DNA of 64,000 nt from Kitasatospora kifunensis (lineage in GTDB: Bacteria > Actinomycetota > Actinomycetes > Streptomycetales > Streptomycetaceae), in assembly GCF_014203855.1 (NCBI RefSeq), contig NZ_JACHJV010000001.1, positions 2,852,001 through 2,916,000 of the forward strand, given 5' to 3'. Of this stretch, positions 9,928 to 18,236 are shown in pieces. The notes under the pieces were generated by a model. It was given only the letters and a program-made list of their open reading frames with translations. It made no database searches and was not told the DNA's origin. Both the position numbers and the translations under genes were made by a program. Position 1 is the first letter of the stretch; each line of letters opens with the position of its first letter.

Positions 9928-10008
9928 AGGTTCCCCGCCCGCCCGTCGCCCGCCACCCCCTTCCAGCGGCGCTGCGCGCGACAGCCTCCTAAACGGGAAG
10001 ACGCCACC

Positions 10009-11277
10009 ATGACGGTTCTCAACCAGTCCCTGCACGCACTCGACCCCGAGATCGCCGCCGCGGTCGACGCCGAGCTGCACCGCCAGCAGTCCACCCTCGA
10101 GATGATCGCTTCCGAGAACTTCGCCCCGGTGGCGGTCATGGAGGCCCAGGGGTCGGTGCTGACCAACAAGTACGCCGAGGGCTACCCCGGCCGCCGCTAC
10201 TACGGCGGCTGCGAGCACGTCGACGTGGTCGAGCAGATCGCCATCGACCGGATCAAGGCGCTGTTCGGCGCCGAGGCAGCCAACGTGCAGCCGCACTCCG
10301 GCGCGCAGGCCAACGCCGCCGCGATGTTCGCGCTGATCCAGCCGGGCGACACCATCCTGGGCCTGAACCTGGCCCACGGCGGGCACCTGACCCACGGCAT
10401 GAAGATCAACTTCTCCGGCAAGCTCTACAACGTGGTGGCCTACCACGTGGACGCGCAGACCAACCTGGTCGACATGGAGGAGGTCGAGCGCCTGGCCAAG
10501 GAGCACCAGCCCAAGCTGATCATCGCCGGCTGGTCCGCCTACCCGCGCCAGCTCGACTTCGCCGCCTTCCGCCGGATCGCCGACGAGGTCGGCGCGCTGC
10601 TGATGGTGGACATGGCCCACTTCGCCGGCCTGGTGGCCGCGGGCCTGCACCCGTCCCCGGTGCCGTACGCGGACGTGGTCACCACCACCACCCACAAGAC
10701 CCTGGGCGGCCCGCGCGGCGGGGTCATCCTCTCCAAGGCCGAGTGGGCCAAGAAGATCAACTCCGCGGTCTTCCCCGGCCAGCAGGGCGGCCCGCTGGAG
10801 CACGTGATCGCCGGCAAGGCGGTCGCCTTCAAGGTCGCGGCCTCCCCCGAGTTCAAGGAGCGCCAGGAGCGCACCCTGGAGGGCGCCAAGATCCTGGCCG
10901 CCCGCCTGCTCCAGGAGGACGCCAAGGCGGCCGGCGTCTCGGTGCTGTCCGGCGGCACCGACGTCCACCTGGTCCTGGTGGACCTGCGCCACAGCGAGCT
11001 GGACGGCCAGCAGGCCGAGGACCGCCTGCACGAGGTCGGCATCACGGTCAACCGCAACGCCGTCCCGAACGACCCTCGCCCGCCGATGGTCACCTCGGGC
11101 CTGCGGATCGGCACCCCGGCGCTGGCCACCCGCGGCTTCCAGGCGGAGGACTTCCGCGAGGTCGCCGACATCATCGCCGAGGCGCTGCTGCCCGCCTTCG
11201 ACGAGGCCAAGGCCACCGCCCTCAAGGCCCGGGTCACCGCGCTGGCCGAGAAGTACCCGCTCTACCCCGAGCTGTAG
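10009..11277 (+). CDS. glyA: Serine hydroxymethyltransferase
   Basis: PLP enzyme interconverting serine and glycine with THF/methylene-THF, 422 residues. Visible motifs are EMIASENF near the N-terminus, [14 protein letters not shown], the PLP-lysine region [15 protein letters not shown] with the Schiff-base Lys, and the C-terminal [13 protein letters not shown] at 10009 has GGGAAG upstream. Together with gcvT, gcvH and sdaA it forms a glycine-serine-pyruvate block: the cleavage system and SHMT convert glycine to serine, and SdaA then deaminates serine. Confidence 0.97.
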   Translation: MTVLNQSLHALDPEIAAAVDAELHRQQSTLEMIASENFAPVAVMEAQGSVLTNKYAEGYPGRRYYGGCEHVDVVEQIAIDRIKALFGAEAANVQPHSGAQANAAAMFALIQPGDTILGLNLAHGGHLTHGMKINFSGKLYNVVAYHVDAQTNLVDMEEVERLAKEHQPKLIIAGWSAYPRQLDFAAFRRIADEVGALLMVDMAHFAGLVAAGLHPSPVPYADVVTTTTHKTLGGPRGGVILSKAEWAKKINSAVFPGQQGGPLEHVIAGKAVAFKVAASPEFKERQERTLEGAKILAARLLQEDAKAAGVSVLSGGTDVHLVLVDLRHSELDGQQAEDRLHEVGITVNRNAVPNDPRPPMVTSGLRIGTPALATRGFQAEDFREVADIIAEALLPAFDEAKATALKARVTALAEKYPLYPEL

Positions 11278-11465
11278 TCCGCTCCACACCTGGGCCGTGG
11301 TCGGCGTCACCCCCGTCGGCCAGGCCTGAAGTCCGGGGCACCGCGCACACTGGAAGGTGAGCCGGTGCCCCGCCTCATGCCCGCCCTGCGCGCTTGGGGC
11401 TCCACCTCGCCACGCGTTCCATCCACTCCCCTCCACCCCACGAGAACCAGACAAGGACGTCCCCC

Positions 11466-12833
11466 GTGGCCATCAGCGTCTTCGACCTCTTCTCCATCGG
11501 CATCGGCCCCTCCAGCTCCCACACGGTCGGCCCGATGCGCGCGGCCCGGATGTTCGCCCGCCGACTGCGCTCCGAGGACGTGCTGGACCAGGTCGCCACG
11601 GTGAAGGCCGAACTCTTCGGCTCACTCGGCGCCACCGGCCACGGCCACGGCACCCCGAAGGCCGTCCTGCTCGGCCTGGAGGGCAACTCGCCGCGCACGG
11701 TGGACGTCGCCAAGGCGGACCTGGACGTGGCGCGGATCAACGAGTCCAAGCGGCTCAGCCTGCTCGGCACCCACCCGATCTCCTTCGACCCGGACCTCCA
11801 GCTGGTCCTGCACCGCCGCCGCTCGCTGCCCTACCACGCCAACGGCATGACCCTGGTGGCGCACGACGAGGCCGGCAACGAGCTGCTCGCCAAGACCTAC
11901 TACTCGGTCGGCGGCGGCTTCGTGGTGGACGAGGACGCGATCGGCGCGGACCGGGTGGTCCCGGACGACACCGTGCTGCGCTACCCCTTCCGCACCGGCG
12001 AGGAGCTGCTGCGCCACACCAGGGAGACCGGCCTGTCCATCTCCGGCCTGATGCTGGAGAACGAGAAGGCCTGGCGCACCGAGCAGGAGATCCGCACCGG
12101 CCTGCTGGAGATCTGGGGCGTGATGCAGGAGTGCGTGAGCGCGGGCATGTCCCGCGAGGGCATCCTGCCCGGCGGCCTCAAGGTCCGCCGCCGCGCCGCC
12201 GCCGGCGCCCGCGCGCTGCGCGCCGAGGGCATAGGCCCGGCCAACGCGATGGAGTGGGTGACCCTCTACGCGATGGCGGTCAACGAGGAGAACGCCAGCG
12301 GCCAGCGCGTGGTCACCGCCCCCACCAACGGCGCGGCCGGCATCATCCCGGCCGTCCTGCACTACTTCAAGAACTTCATCCAGGGCGCCGACGACGACGG
12401 CATCGTCCGCTTCCTGCTCGCCGCCGGGGCGATCGGCATGCTCTTCAAGGAGAACGCCTCCATCTCCGGCGCCGAGGTCGGCTGCCAGGGCGAGGTCGGC
12501 TCCGCCTGCTCGATGGCCGCCGGCGGACTCGCCGAGGTCCTGGGCGGCTCCCCCGAACAGGTCGAGAACGCCGCCGAGATCGGCATCGAGCACAACCTCG
12601 GCCTGACCTGCGACCCGGTCGGCGGCCTGGTCCAGATCCCCTGCATCGAGCGCAACGGCATGGCCTCCGTCAAGGCCGTCACCGCCGCCCGGATGGCCCT
12701 GCGCGGCGACGGTCGCCACCACGTCTCCCTCGACAAGGCGATCAAGACCATGAAGGAGACCGGGGCCGACATGAAGGTCAAGTACAAGGAGACGAGTCGC
12801 GGCGGCCTCGCCGTCAACGTCATCGAGTGCTAG
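11466..12833 (+). CDS. sdaA: L-serine dehydratase, single-chain iron-sulfur type
   Basis: Converts L-serine to pyruvate and ammonia using a 4Fe-4S cluster. 455 residues from GTG at 11466, which gives the standard N-terminus [20 protein letters not shown] with the conserved SSSHT motif. Cys residues expected for the cluster occur in [10 protein letters not shown] and in [14 protein letters not shown]. Upstream open frame to 11394 has no family similarity. The last 57 bp of the gene are repeated perfectly at 16300-16356, so the 3' end appears to be the attachment site of an integrated element; the coding sequence itself remains intact. Confidence 0.96.
   Translation: MAISVFDLFSIGIGPSSSHTVGPMRAARMFARRLRSEDVLDQVATVKAELFGSLGATGHGHGTPKAVLLGLEGNSPRTVDVAKADLDVARINESKRLSLLGTHPISFDPDLQLVLHRRRSLPYHANGMTLVAHDEAGNELLAKTYYSVGGGFVVDEDAIGADRVVPDDTVLRYPFRTGEELLRHTRETGLSISGLMLENEKAWRTEQEIRTGLLEIWGVMQECVSAGMSREGILPGGLKVRRRAAAGARALRAEGIGPANAMEWVTLYAMAVNEENASGQRVVTAPTNGAAGIIPAVLHYFKNFIQGADDDGIVRFLLAAGAIGMLFKENASISGAEVGCQGEVGSACSMAAGGLAEVLGGSPEQVENAAEIGIEHNLGLTCDPVGGLVQIPCIERNGMASVKAVTAARMALRGDGRHHVSLDKAIKTMKETGADMKVKYKETSRGGLAVNVIEC
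12775..12831 (+). repeat. Left 57-bp direct repeat, putative attL at the sdaA 3' end
   Basis: Identical over 57 bp to 16300-16356. It covers the final codons of sdaA up to the first base of the stop codon. The flanking bases differ on both sides, which sets the limits. A perfect copy of a gene's 3' end some 3.5 kb downstream is the usual trace of site-specific integration that rebuilds the target gene. Confidence 0.85.
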
Positions 12834-12863
12834 GGAAATAGGCCCTGCCCTGCGGGTTTGATC

Positions 12864-12954
12864 CTTTCAGAGCTGTCACCGGCTTCCCGGCTTGCATAGC
12901 AAAAAGTCCCTGAAAAGTCCCTCGGACAGCTCTGAAAGTCCCTGAAAAGTCCCT
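12864..12954. repeat. Clustered short repeats near the left end of the element
   Basis: Four copies of a GAAAAGTCCCT-like sequence lie between 12902 and 12954; the third lacks one A. A 14-bp perfect inverted repeat (12864-12877, CTTTCAGAGCTGTC, against 12925-12938) encloses some of them. A similar copy, GGAAAGTCCCT, is at 16217-16227 near the right end. Such arrays near an attachment core look like arm-type binding sites for a tyrosine recombinase or its excisionase. That reading is inference. Confidence 0.55.
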
Positions 12955-12960
12955 GGCGAA

Positions 12961-12989
12961 CCCCTGGTCAGCAGAACACTGACCAGGGG
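12961..12989. terminator. Stem-loop beside the left repeats
   Basis: An 11-bp perfect stem (CCCCTGGTCAG with its complement) and a 7-nt loop, with AA before and TTT after, so it can act in both directions. It lies 126 bp after the sdaA stop and 113 bp after the end of the small minus-strand gene at 13102, as expected for a shared terminator between convergent genes. Confidence 0.6.
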
Positions 12990-13101
12990 TTTCTGGTCTC
13001 CCGGCGAAGCCGTAGAGCAGCCCGATAGACACGGCTACGCCTCTCGTTCCCAGCAGTCCGTGAGGCGATCGATTCCTGCCGCCGCTGGGTGCCGTTTCGT
13101 C

Positions 13102-13374
13102 TCAGTCGGCCGGCTCGCGACCAATGGAGACGATCTCCAGTTTCGCTCCCATGCCCTGCAGCGCAGTTGCGGTGTACAGCAGGGACACCTGAGCGAAGGC
13201 GAACAAGGAATCCGCGTCGGTCTCGGGGGTGCACGGCAATATCTCCGCCACCGACTCCTCGAACGTTCGCGCCATGCCCGGATCGTCCCAGCCACTACCC
13301 CGATCGGTTACCAAAAATCCGCCCGCCTGACCGCGACCTCCTATCTCCCGGCTATCCCGTCGGAGCCTCGCCAT
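13102..13374 (-). CDS. Small protein of unknown function
   Basis: Up to 90 residues from ATG at 13374, which overlaps the end of the larger upstream gene by 23 bp, suggesting coupled translation; an internal ATG at 13275 would give 57 residues. The C-terminal part (FEESVAEILPCTPETD, then a hydrophobic-rich segment LFAFAQVSLLYTATAL) looks like a compact helical protein. I recognise no family. Its position behind the DndB-like gene in the integrated element is the only functional clue. Confidence 0.45.
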   Translation of the reverse strand: MARLRRDSREIGGRGQAGGFLVTDRGSGWDDPGMARTFEESVAEILPCTPETDADSLFAFAQVSLLYTATALQGMGAKLEIVSIGREPAD

Positions 13375-14614
13375 ACCTCACCTGCCGGAACCGAGCTGAG
13401 TGCGGATCCCCCAGCGCGGCCATCGTCTTGGAGCCGTTGTCCTTCACACCTCCCGCCAGCGAGAACCCTCCAGCCGCAGTCACCTTGCCCGCCGTTCCGT
13501 CCCAGTACGTCGGGTCCCGATCCCACTTGACGTCGGCGAGCAACTCCATCAGCTGGTCGACCGTCAGCGCATCGGCCTCCGCCTTGGCCCTGCCCCAGGA
13601 CGTCGCCCGATGGGCGACCGCGCCGAGCGCAGCGAACACCGCCGGGGACGCGATCACCATGGAGCTGCGCGCCGCGAACGCGGATGCGAACTCGGTGAGG
13701 ATCCGTGTCAGCACCTGCTTGATCTCCGGAACGGCGATCTCCCGCGTGCACCCGTCGGGAAGGTCGGTGATCGGTCCGCTGGTCTTGTCGAACCCAGTCC
13801 TACCGAAGATCATCGTGACCACGAAGGACCGCAGCGTCGACAGTGTCATCCACTCCGGGTCCGCCGCCTTCAACTGCCGTTGGCGGACCGAAATCACGTC
13901 TTCGAGCGGCACTAGGCCGCCACCGGCCGGGACCCTCACTCCCTTGAGCAGCGACAAGGTGATGCCGGTCGCGACGTTCGACGAATCCGACGCAAGGGCG
14001 ACATTCTTGTTCGGGATCACGCCCAACAGGTTTCGGTCGTGAAAGATCTGACGCGCCGCCACCAAGTCGATGCCGTGGTAGATCTCCACTCCGACCAGCC
14101 GCGCGTTGATCTCCTCCCCGGTGAGGCCGTACGCAGCCGGCGCCTGACGCAGAAGGAAATGGGCGAGGTGCTGCGTCTCAGCGTCCATGAGGACACCGGT
14201 GAGGTCGTACGGAAGATAGGCAATGGTGTCCGGACCGAACGGGCTCTGCAACTGCACGGTACGCAGAGCTTTGCCGGTCCACAGCGCGAACGGCGGCGTC
14301 GACCAGCGCTCCTCGCTCTTCCCACACAACACGTCGGCGAGATAGCGGGCGTACGCCGTAGCGTTCTCGGCCTTCTTGGTCGTCCTGATGGCACGCTGCA
14401 CGATGTTGCGAGTCTCGGCCTGTTCAAGCTCGCTACCCGACAGGTATTTGAGCGCCTGAACGTTCTCCGCCTTCCGGGGATCCGGCACAATACGGGCCAG
14501 TTGCCCCCAAGGCATGGTCGCCAGAAAGCGGGTTTCGCTGAGCTTCAGCACCCGCACCGGGTCACCCAGCGTCCGATCGACCTCGGTCACGTATCCCACT
14601 GCCTCGTCGGTCAC
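13352..14614 (-). CDS. Possible DndB/DGQHR-like protein of the integrated element
   Basis: 420 residues from GTG at 14614 behind a good AGGGGG site. It is soluble-looking, with no signal or membrane segment. The segment LMDAETQHLAHFLL around residues 145-160 recalls the D-G-Q-H-R signature of DndB-like proteins, which act as regulators in DNA phosphorothioation and related defence loci, but the match is partial. No dndA, dndC, dndD or dndE gene is nearby, so if it is DndB-like it is an orphan. Codon use is ordinary high-GC. Treat the family call as tentative; the reading frame itself is convincing. Confidence 0.5.
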   Translation of the reverse strand: MTDEAVGYVTEVDRTLGDPVRVLKLSETRFLATMPWGQLARIVPDPRKAENVQALKYLSGSELEQAETRNIVQRAIRTTKKAENATAYARYLADVLCGKSEERWSTPPFALWTGKALRTVQLQSPFGPDTIAYLPYDLTGVLMDAETQHLAHFLLRQAPAAYGLTGEEINARLVGVEIYHGIDLVAARQIFHDRNLLGVIPNKNVALASDSSNVATGITLSLLKGVRVPAGGGLVPLEDVISVRQRQLKAADPEWMTLSTLRSFVVTMIFGRTGFDKTSGPITDLPDGCTREIAVPEIKQVLTRILTEFASAFAARSSMVIASPAVFAALGAVAHRATSWGRAKAEADALTVDQLMELLADVKWDRDPTYWDGTAGKVTAAGGFSLAGGVKDNGSKTMAALGDPHSARFRQVRYGEAPTG

Positions 14615-14712
14615 TCAAGCCCCCTGTCGCCCGAAAAGATCCCCAGAGCGCTCACGCATCCGAGGCCGTACAGCATCGAGCATATCGAGCTACGGGGATC
14701 CCGCGGTCGAGT

Positions 14713-14748
14713 GCGACGGCCCCCGCAGCTAGCTGCGGGGGCCGTCGC
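14713..14748. terminator. 36-bp perfect palindrome between divergent genes
   Basis: 18 bp matched exactly by its reverse complement with no spacer (GCGACGGCC at the outer end, GCAGCT at the centre). It lies in the 355-bp gap between the minus-strand gene starting at 14614 and the plus-strand gene starting at 14970. Neither gene needs a terminator there, so it may be an insulator, an operator for a dimeric protein, or the terminator of a transcript I cannot see. Confidence 0.5.
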
Positions 14749-14969
14749 AGATTCGCTTCTGAGGATGACTCGGCAGGTCACGCCCCATATGCCCATCTGA
14801 ACGGCCACGTGAAGGCGCAGCAGCCCCTCCAGACAGGGTAGTCTCATCGAACTATCGGTCCGCAATGGTCCTCTGATGGCCAATCACGAGCTTGCCGAGG
14901 GAAGAACGTGGCGACAGAAGCTGCCAGGTCTGCGTCTGCACCGACCTGGTGCCACAAGGGGGAGCTGCG

Positions 14970-15338
14970 GTGATACTCGCGATCATCACCATCGTGTGCA
15001 CGGCGATCGGCGGCATCTGGGCCCTCTGGCGCTGGCACAAGAATCGGCACTTCACCGAAACCGAGACGGCGCACGTGATCCTCACCGAGATCGCCACCGT
15101 GATCGACCCGCTGCCGGCCTCGGTGGACCTGCAGAAGCTGGATCAGTCCTACCGCCGCCTCCGCCAGGAGCAGAAGAGCGCGCCCGAGGAGTTGCAGTCG
15201 CAGCTCGACGCGGTACTCGGGCAGCTAGGAAGGTTCCTGGTCGTGGGTAATTCCCCCGACGCCCCCGGCGCGGCGGCGGACCTGCTGAACGCCGTCGACA
15301 AGGCAAAGAGGGCGATCCGCAGGTACCGCGGCCGCTGA
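14970..15338 (+). CDS. Small single-span membrane protein, unknown function
   Basis: 122 residues from GTG at 14970, which has AAGGGGGAG six bases upstream; the longer frame from a TTG at 14892 lacks a ribosome site. One N-terminal transmembrane helix (ILAIITIVCTAIGGIWALW) is followed by a basic WRWHKNRH stop-transfer and a roughly 85-residue charged helical cytoplasmic part rich in Gln, Glu and Lys. I do not recognise a family. It lies between the DndB-like gene and the toxin-antitoxin pair within the element. Confidence 0.55.
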   Translation: MILAIITIVCTAIGGIWALWRWHKNRHFTETETAHVILTEIATVIDPLPASVDLQKLDQSYRRLRQEQKSAPEELQSQLDAVLGQLGRFLVVGNSPDAPGAAADLLNAVDKAKRAIRRYRGR

Positions 15339-15436
15339 GCCGACGGCGAAGTCCTGGTCAGACACGCGCCCGACCCCTTACCTACGCAGGCGACTTGGCC
15401 CAGGAAGTACCTCGGCCCATCAATGGAGTGCAACCT

Positions 15437-15473
15437 CGTAGCACCACGTAGCACACCTCGCTAGTCTGGTGGC
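15437..15473 (+). promoter_or_regulatory. Likely leaderless promoter and operator of the toxin-antitoxin operon
   Basis: CGTAGCAC occurs at 15437-15444 and again at 15447-15454, ten bases apart, so both copies face the same side of the helix. They overlap the -35 position. A -10-like TAGTCT (15462-15467) lies seven bases before the antitoxin ATG, a spacing that would give a leaderless mRNA. Autorepression by antitoxin bound to these repeats would fit the family; it is not shown here. Confidence 0.45.
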
Positions 15474-15743
15474 ATGACAGCACAACCAGAGATCACCCAG
15501 CGGGACCTGCGCAGCAGGTCGAGAGAGATCATGGATGCCGTCGAGGCCGGCCAGTCGTTCACCGTCACCCGTGACGGCCACCGCATCGGCGAGTTGATCC
15601 CACTTAAGCGCCGCAGGCGCTTCGTTCCTCGGGCAGAGTTCGCCGCGATGTCACGCAGCGCACCCGGCATCTCCCTGGATGCTTTCCGGGCGGATCAGGA
15701 CGCAACGGCTGCACAGGAGACGGACGACCCCTATGCCCGTTGA
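15474..15743 (+). CDS. Antitoxin, Phd/YefM type
   Basis: 89 residues. The N-terminal part (TQRDLRSRSREIMDAVEAGQSF, given here in outline, then TVTRDGHRIGELIPL) has the Phd/YefM DNA-binding fold signature: an R-E-I-M helix followed by a beta hairpin with DGHRIG. The C-terminal half is charged and probably wraps the toxin. It overlaps the downstream toxin gene by 11 bp, as usual for such pairs, and would both neutralise the toxin and repress the operon. Confidence 0.85.
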   Translation: MTAQPEITQRDLRSRSREIMDAVEAGQSFTVTRDGHRIGELIPLKRRRRFVPRAEFAAMSRSAPGISLDAFRADQDATAAQETDDPYAR

Positions 15744-16191
15744 CCATGAGCGGGGTCTGCTCGACACCAACATCATGATCCTGCGTCGCTGGGTGGACCC
15801 GGCCGAGCTCCCGATTGAGATGGCCATCAGCGCAATCACCCTGGCTGAGCTCTCTGCCGGACCGCACGAGGTCCGGCGGAACGAGGAGCAGGCCGACTAC
15901 GACGAATATGCGGAGCGAGCCCGCCGACTCGACGTCCTCCAACGTGCCGAGAATGAGTTCGACCCCATCCCCTTCGATGCGGAGGCTGCACGCATCTACG
16001 GTCGGATCTGCGCCGCCGTGATCGGCGCGGGGCGGAAACCGCGAAGGCGCGTGGCCGACCTGATGATCGCCGCCATCGCCGTCGCCGAGGACCTACCTCT
16101 GTTCACCACCAACCCCGACGACTTCAAGGGCTTGGAGACACTCCTGACCGTCGTACCGGTCACCCGCCCGGCGCTTCCGCACGATCGCTGA
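15733..16191 (+). CDS. vapC: PIN-domain ribonuclease toxin, VapC type
   Basis: 152 residues from ATG at 15733, which overlaps the antitoxin end. Acidic residues expected for the metal site are seen in LLDTNIMI, TLAELSAG, RRVADLMIAAIA and FTTNPDDF. VapC toxins are Mg2+-dependent ribonucleases that cut tRNA or rRNA when antitoxin is lost. The pair could stabilise the integrated element, which lies between the two 57-bp repeats with this gene 109 bp from the right repeat. Confidence 0.88.
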   Translation: MPVDHERGLLDTNIMILRRWVDPAELPIEMAISAITLAELSAGPHEVRRNEEQADYDEYAERARRLDVLQRAENEFDPIPFDAEAARIYGRICAAVIGAGRKPRRRVADLMIAAIAVAEDLPLFTTNPDDFKGLETLLTVVPVTRPALPHDR

Positions 16192-16299
16192 GCAGGAACC
16201 GGTCAAAATGTCCCCTGGAAAGTCCCTGAGACCGGCGTCAGCACCAAAAATGGCAGCAAAATGCCTGGTCAGAGTCTTGACCACATGTCGTCTCCTTGC

Positions 16300-16358
16300 A
16301 GGTCAAGTACAAGGAGACGAGTCGCGGCGGCCTCGCCGTCAACGTCATCGAGTGCTGA
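16300..16358 (+). repeat. Right 57-bp repeat, putative attR with sdaA tail fragment
   Basis: Bases 16300-16356 repeat the last codons of sdaA exactly; here the stop is TGA instead of TAG because the match ends at the first base of the stop codon. It has no start or upstream coding part, so it is a displaced gene end and not a gene. The first biosynthetic gene ends 33 bp further on, which places the cluster directly next to the original sdaA downstream sequence. Confidence 0.85.
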
Positions 16359-16390
16359 TCAAGTCGGGTCCGACCTGCTTGGGGGCTCGA

Positions 16391-17758
16391 TCACGCTGGC
16401 GGCGCCGTTCGGTCGCGTGTCAGGAGGCGCTGGTCGGACGGGGTCGGGGTGGTCGACAGCAACTCGCTCAGCTCTGTGTCCGGGTTTTTCACGACCTGGC
16501 GCAGGGTCGTCACGAAGTCCGCGGCGAGCGACTCCATGGCCCTCTGGTCGAACAGAGCGGTGCTGAAGACGATCGAGCCTTCGAAGCACCCTCCCACCGA
16601 GAGGATCGAAAAAATCATGTCGAACTTGGATGTGCCCTCATCGGTGTCTATCGGTTCGACTTCGAGGCCGGGCCAGGTGTCCGTGTCCATGGCGACGGTT
16701 TCGAATGAAAAGACCACTTCGAACAGGCTCGACTGCTTTCCGCTGCGCCTTGGCCCCAGCTGCGCGGCGAGTTGCGCGAACGGATAATCCTTGTTCTCGT
16801 AGGCGTCCAGCGAAACGCCCCGCACCCGGTTCAGGACATCCCGGAACGTGCGATCGTCCGCCGAATCGATCCGCAGCGCCACCGTGTTCACGAAATAACC
16901 GATGCTCCTCAGCAGCGCCAATTCGTTCCGGTTCGCCATCGGACTTCCCACGACGATGTCCCGCTGCCCGGACATCCGGGCCAGCGTCACGTGGTAAACC
17001 GCCAACATGAACATGAAGGGCGTGACCCGCATCGCCTTCAGTAATCCACCCAGATCGCTGACGTCTTCCCCGGGCACCTTGAACATGATGGTGCCACCAG
17101 CGACCGCCGAAGCCTCCGATCGTTGACGGGCGGTCGGCAGCTCCAGGGGCTTGACGCCGTCCAGGGTACGTCGCCAGAAATTCAGTTGCGCCTTGCATTC
17201 GGCGGAATTCAGCCACTCGCGCTCCGCCGCGGCAAAGTCCGCATACTGCCCCACGGTCGGCTCCACTGCCGCAGTGCCGCCGTCCACCGCCGCCGTGTAG
17301 AACTCGCGCAGCTCGTCCATCAGCAGATCGAGTGAATGACCGTCGAAGATCACATGGTGAGCCGTCAGCACCAGCACGTGATCGCGATCTGCCGGCCTCA
17401 GCAGACCGGCCCTGAACAGCGGTCCAGCCTGAAGGTCGAAGCTGCGATCTCCCTCCTGGCGCAGCCGTCGCTGAACTGCCTCGTCCCCATCCTGCACAAC
17501 TTCGGGAGACAGTTTCACGACCAGCTCATCGGAGATCTTCTGCTGCGGCCTTCCGTTCACGTCCACGAAAGTCGTGCGCAGCACCCCGTGCCGGGCGATC
17601 ACCTGGTTCAGCCCCCACTCCAGAGCGGGCACGTTCAGATCCCCGCGGAAACGGAAGGCGAATACCATCGAATACTGCGGAGACCCGCCGTTCAGTTGAT
17701 CGATGAACCACAGGGCCTCCTGCCCAACTGACGCCGCCACCAATCCCGCCAGAACCAT
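16391..17758 (-). CDS. Free-standing NRPS condensation domain
   Basis: 455 residues from ATG at 17758 with GGGGGA upstream. It is a complete condensation domain: the catalytic motif HHVIFDG is near residue 133, YADFAAAEREWL and FWRRTLDG mark the middle, VGSPMANRN and SIGYFVNTVALR the second lobe. Such proteins join an upstream carrier-bound acyl or aminoacyl group to a downstream aminoacyl carrier, or to a soluble amine. No carrier or adenylation domain is attached, so it must work in trans. The open frame runs to 18463 but that stretch has no domain similarity. The gene is divergent from the mutase gene and stands alone at the left cluster edge. Confidence 0.9.
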   Translation of the reverse strand: MVLAGLVAASVGQEALWFIDQLNGGSPQYSMVFAFRFRGDLNVPALEWGLNQVIARHGVLRTTFVDVNGRPQQKISDELVVKLSPEVVQDGDEAVQRRLRQEGDRSFDLQAGPLFRAGLLRPADRDHVLVLTAHHVIFDGHSLDLLMDELREFYTAAVDGGTAAVEPTVGQYADFAAAEREWLNSAECKAQLNFWRRTLDGVKPLELPTARQRSEASAVAGGTIMFKVPGEDVSDLGGLLKAMRVTPFMFMLAVYHVTLARMSGQRDIVVGSPMANRNELALLRSIGYFVNTVALRIDSADDRTFRDVLNRVRGVSLDAYENKDYPFAQLAAQLGPRRSGKQSSLFEVVFSFETVAMDTDTWPGLEVEPIDTDEGTSKFDMIFSILSVGGCFEGSIVFSTALFDQRAMESLAADFVTTLRQVVKNPDTELSELLSTTPTPSDQRLLTRDRTAPPA

Positions 17759-18051
17759 GATTCCCCCGCATTTCGTGGTTATCAGATTTCCGTCAGACCT
17801 CGAAGGCATCAAAGGCGCGGATACTCCCGCCGAACGGCCCCAGCCATCGACGTGCGCACATGCCCCGAGGAACCAACCGTAGTCTCCGCGACCACAACAT
17901 GCGCGGCGCTTACCGAACTTGGCAGCAGAATGCCCGGCATTGCCCGATGTGACCGGTGACAGTCGATCGCGGCGACCCGGGTGTCCCAGCCGCGCCGGCG
18001 GTAGCCGTTGCGCTGGTTGACCCGGTCCTCGCCGCTGTGGCCGCACTCGGC

Positions 18052-18097
18052 TCCGCCGGCGACCGTCCTCTCCGCCGGCAACCGTCCTGGGGTATGC
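18052..18097 (+). promoter_or_regulatory. Tandem 19-bp repeat next to a -10-like box, upstream of the mutase gene
   Basis: TCCGCCGGCGACCGTCCTC (18052-18070) is followed at once by a copy matching at 17 of 19 bases (18071-18089); TATGCT (18092-18097) follows two bases later. Direct repeats overlapping the -35 region are how several actinobacterial activators bind. The remaining 478-bp divergent region (17759-18236) shows no gene. No activator gene is present in the cluster, so the regulator would be elsewhere. Confidence 0.4.
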
Positions 18098-18236
18098 TCG
18101 CGATCCGGAATCATGATTACGGATGGTGTACGCGGCACAGCGCGCACGTGCATCAGCCGGGAGAATCGGGGCTCGCGACTCATCACGGCACCTGGCCGCA
18201 GTGAGGCCCCCCTCATGGCGGATTGGGTAGAGCAAG

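Larger units (their letters stand above)
12832..16356. mobile_element. Integrated element at sdaA without a visible integrase
   Basis: About 3.5 kb bracketed by the perfect 57-bp repeats. It holds accessory genes (a DndB/DGQHR-like candidate, two small unknown proteins, a toxin-antitoxin pair), repeated short sites near its left end and one similar site near its right end. Intergenic parts look less GC-rich than the flanks. No recombinase, excisionase or relaxase is encoded, so it is either a remnant or a passive element moved by an integrase elsewhere. The biosynthetic cluster begins 35 bp beyond its right end. Confidence 0.6.

Noticed and set aside
16300..16358. Second sdaA-like coding segment
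   Set aside because: Only the last 57 bp are present without start or upstream codons, so it is an attachment repeat and not a second gene.
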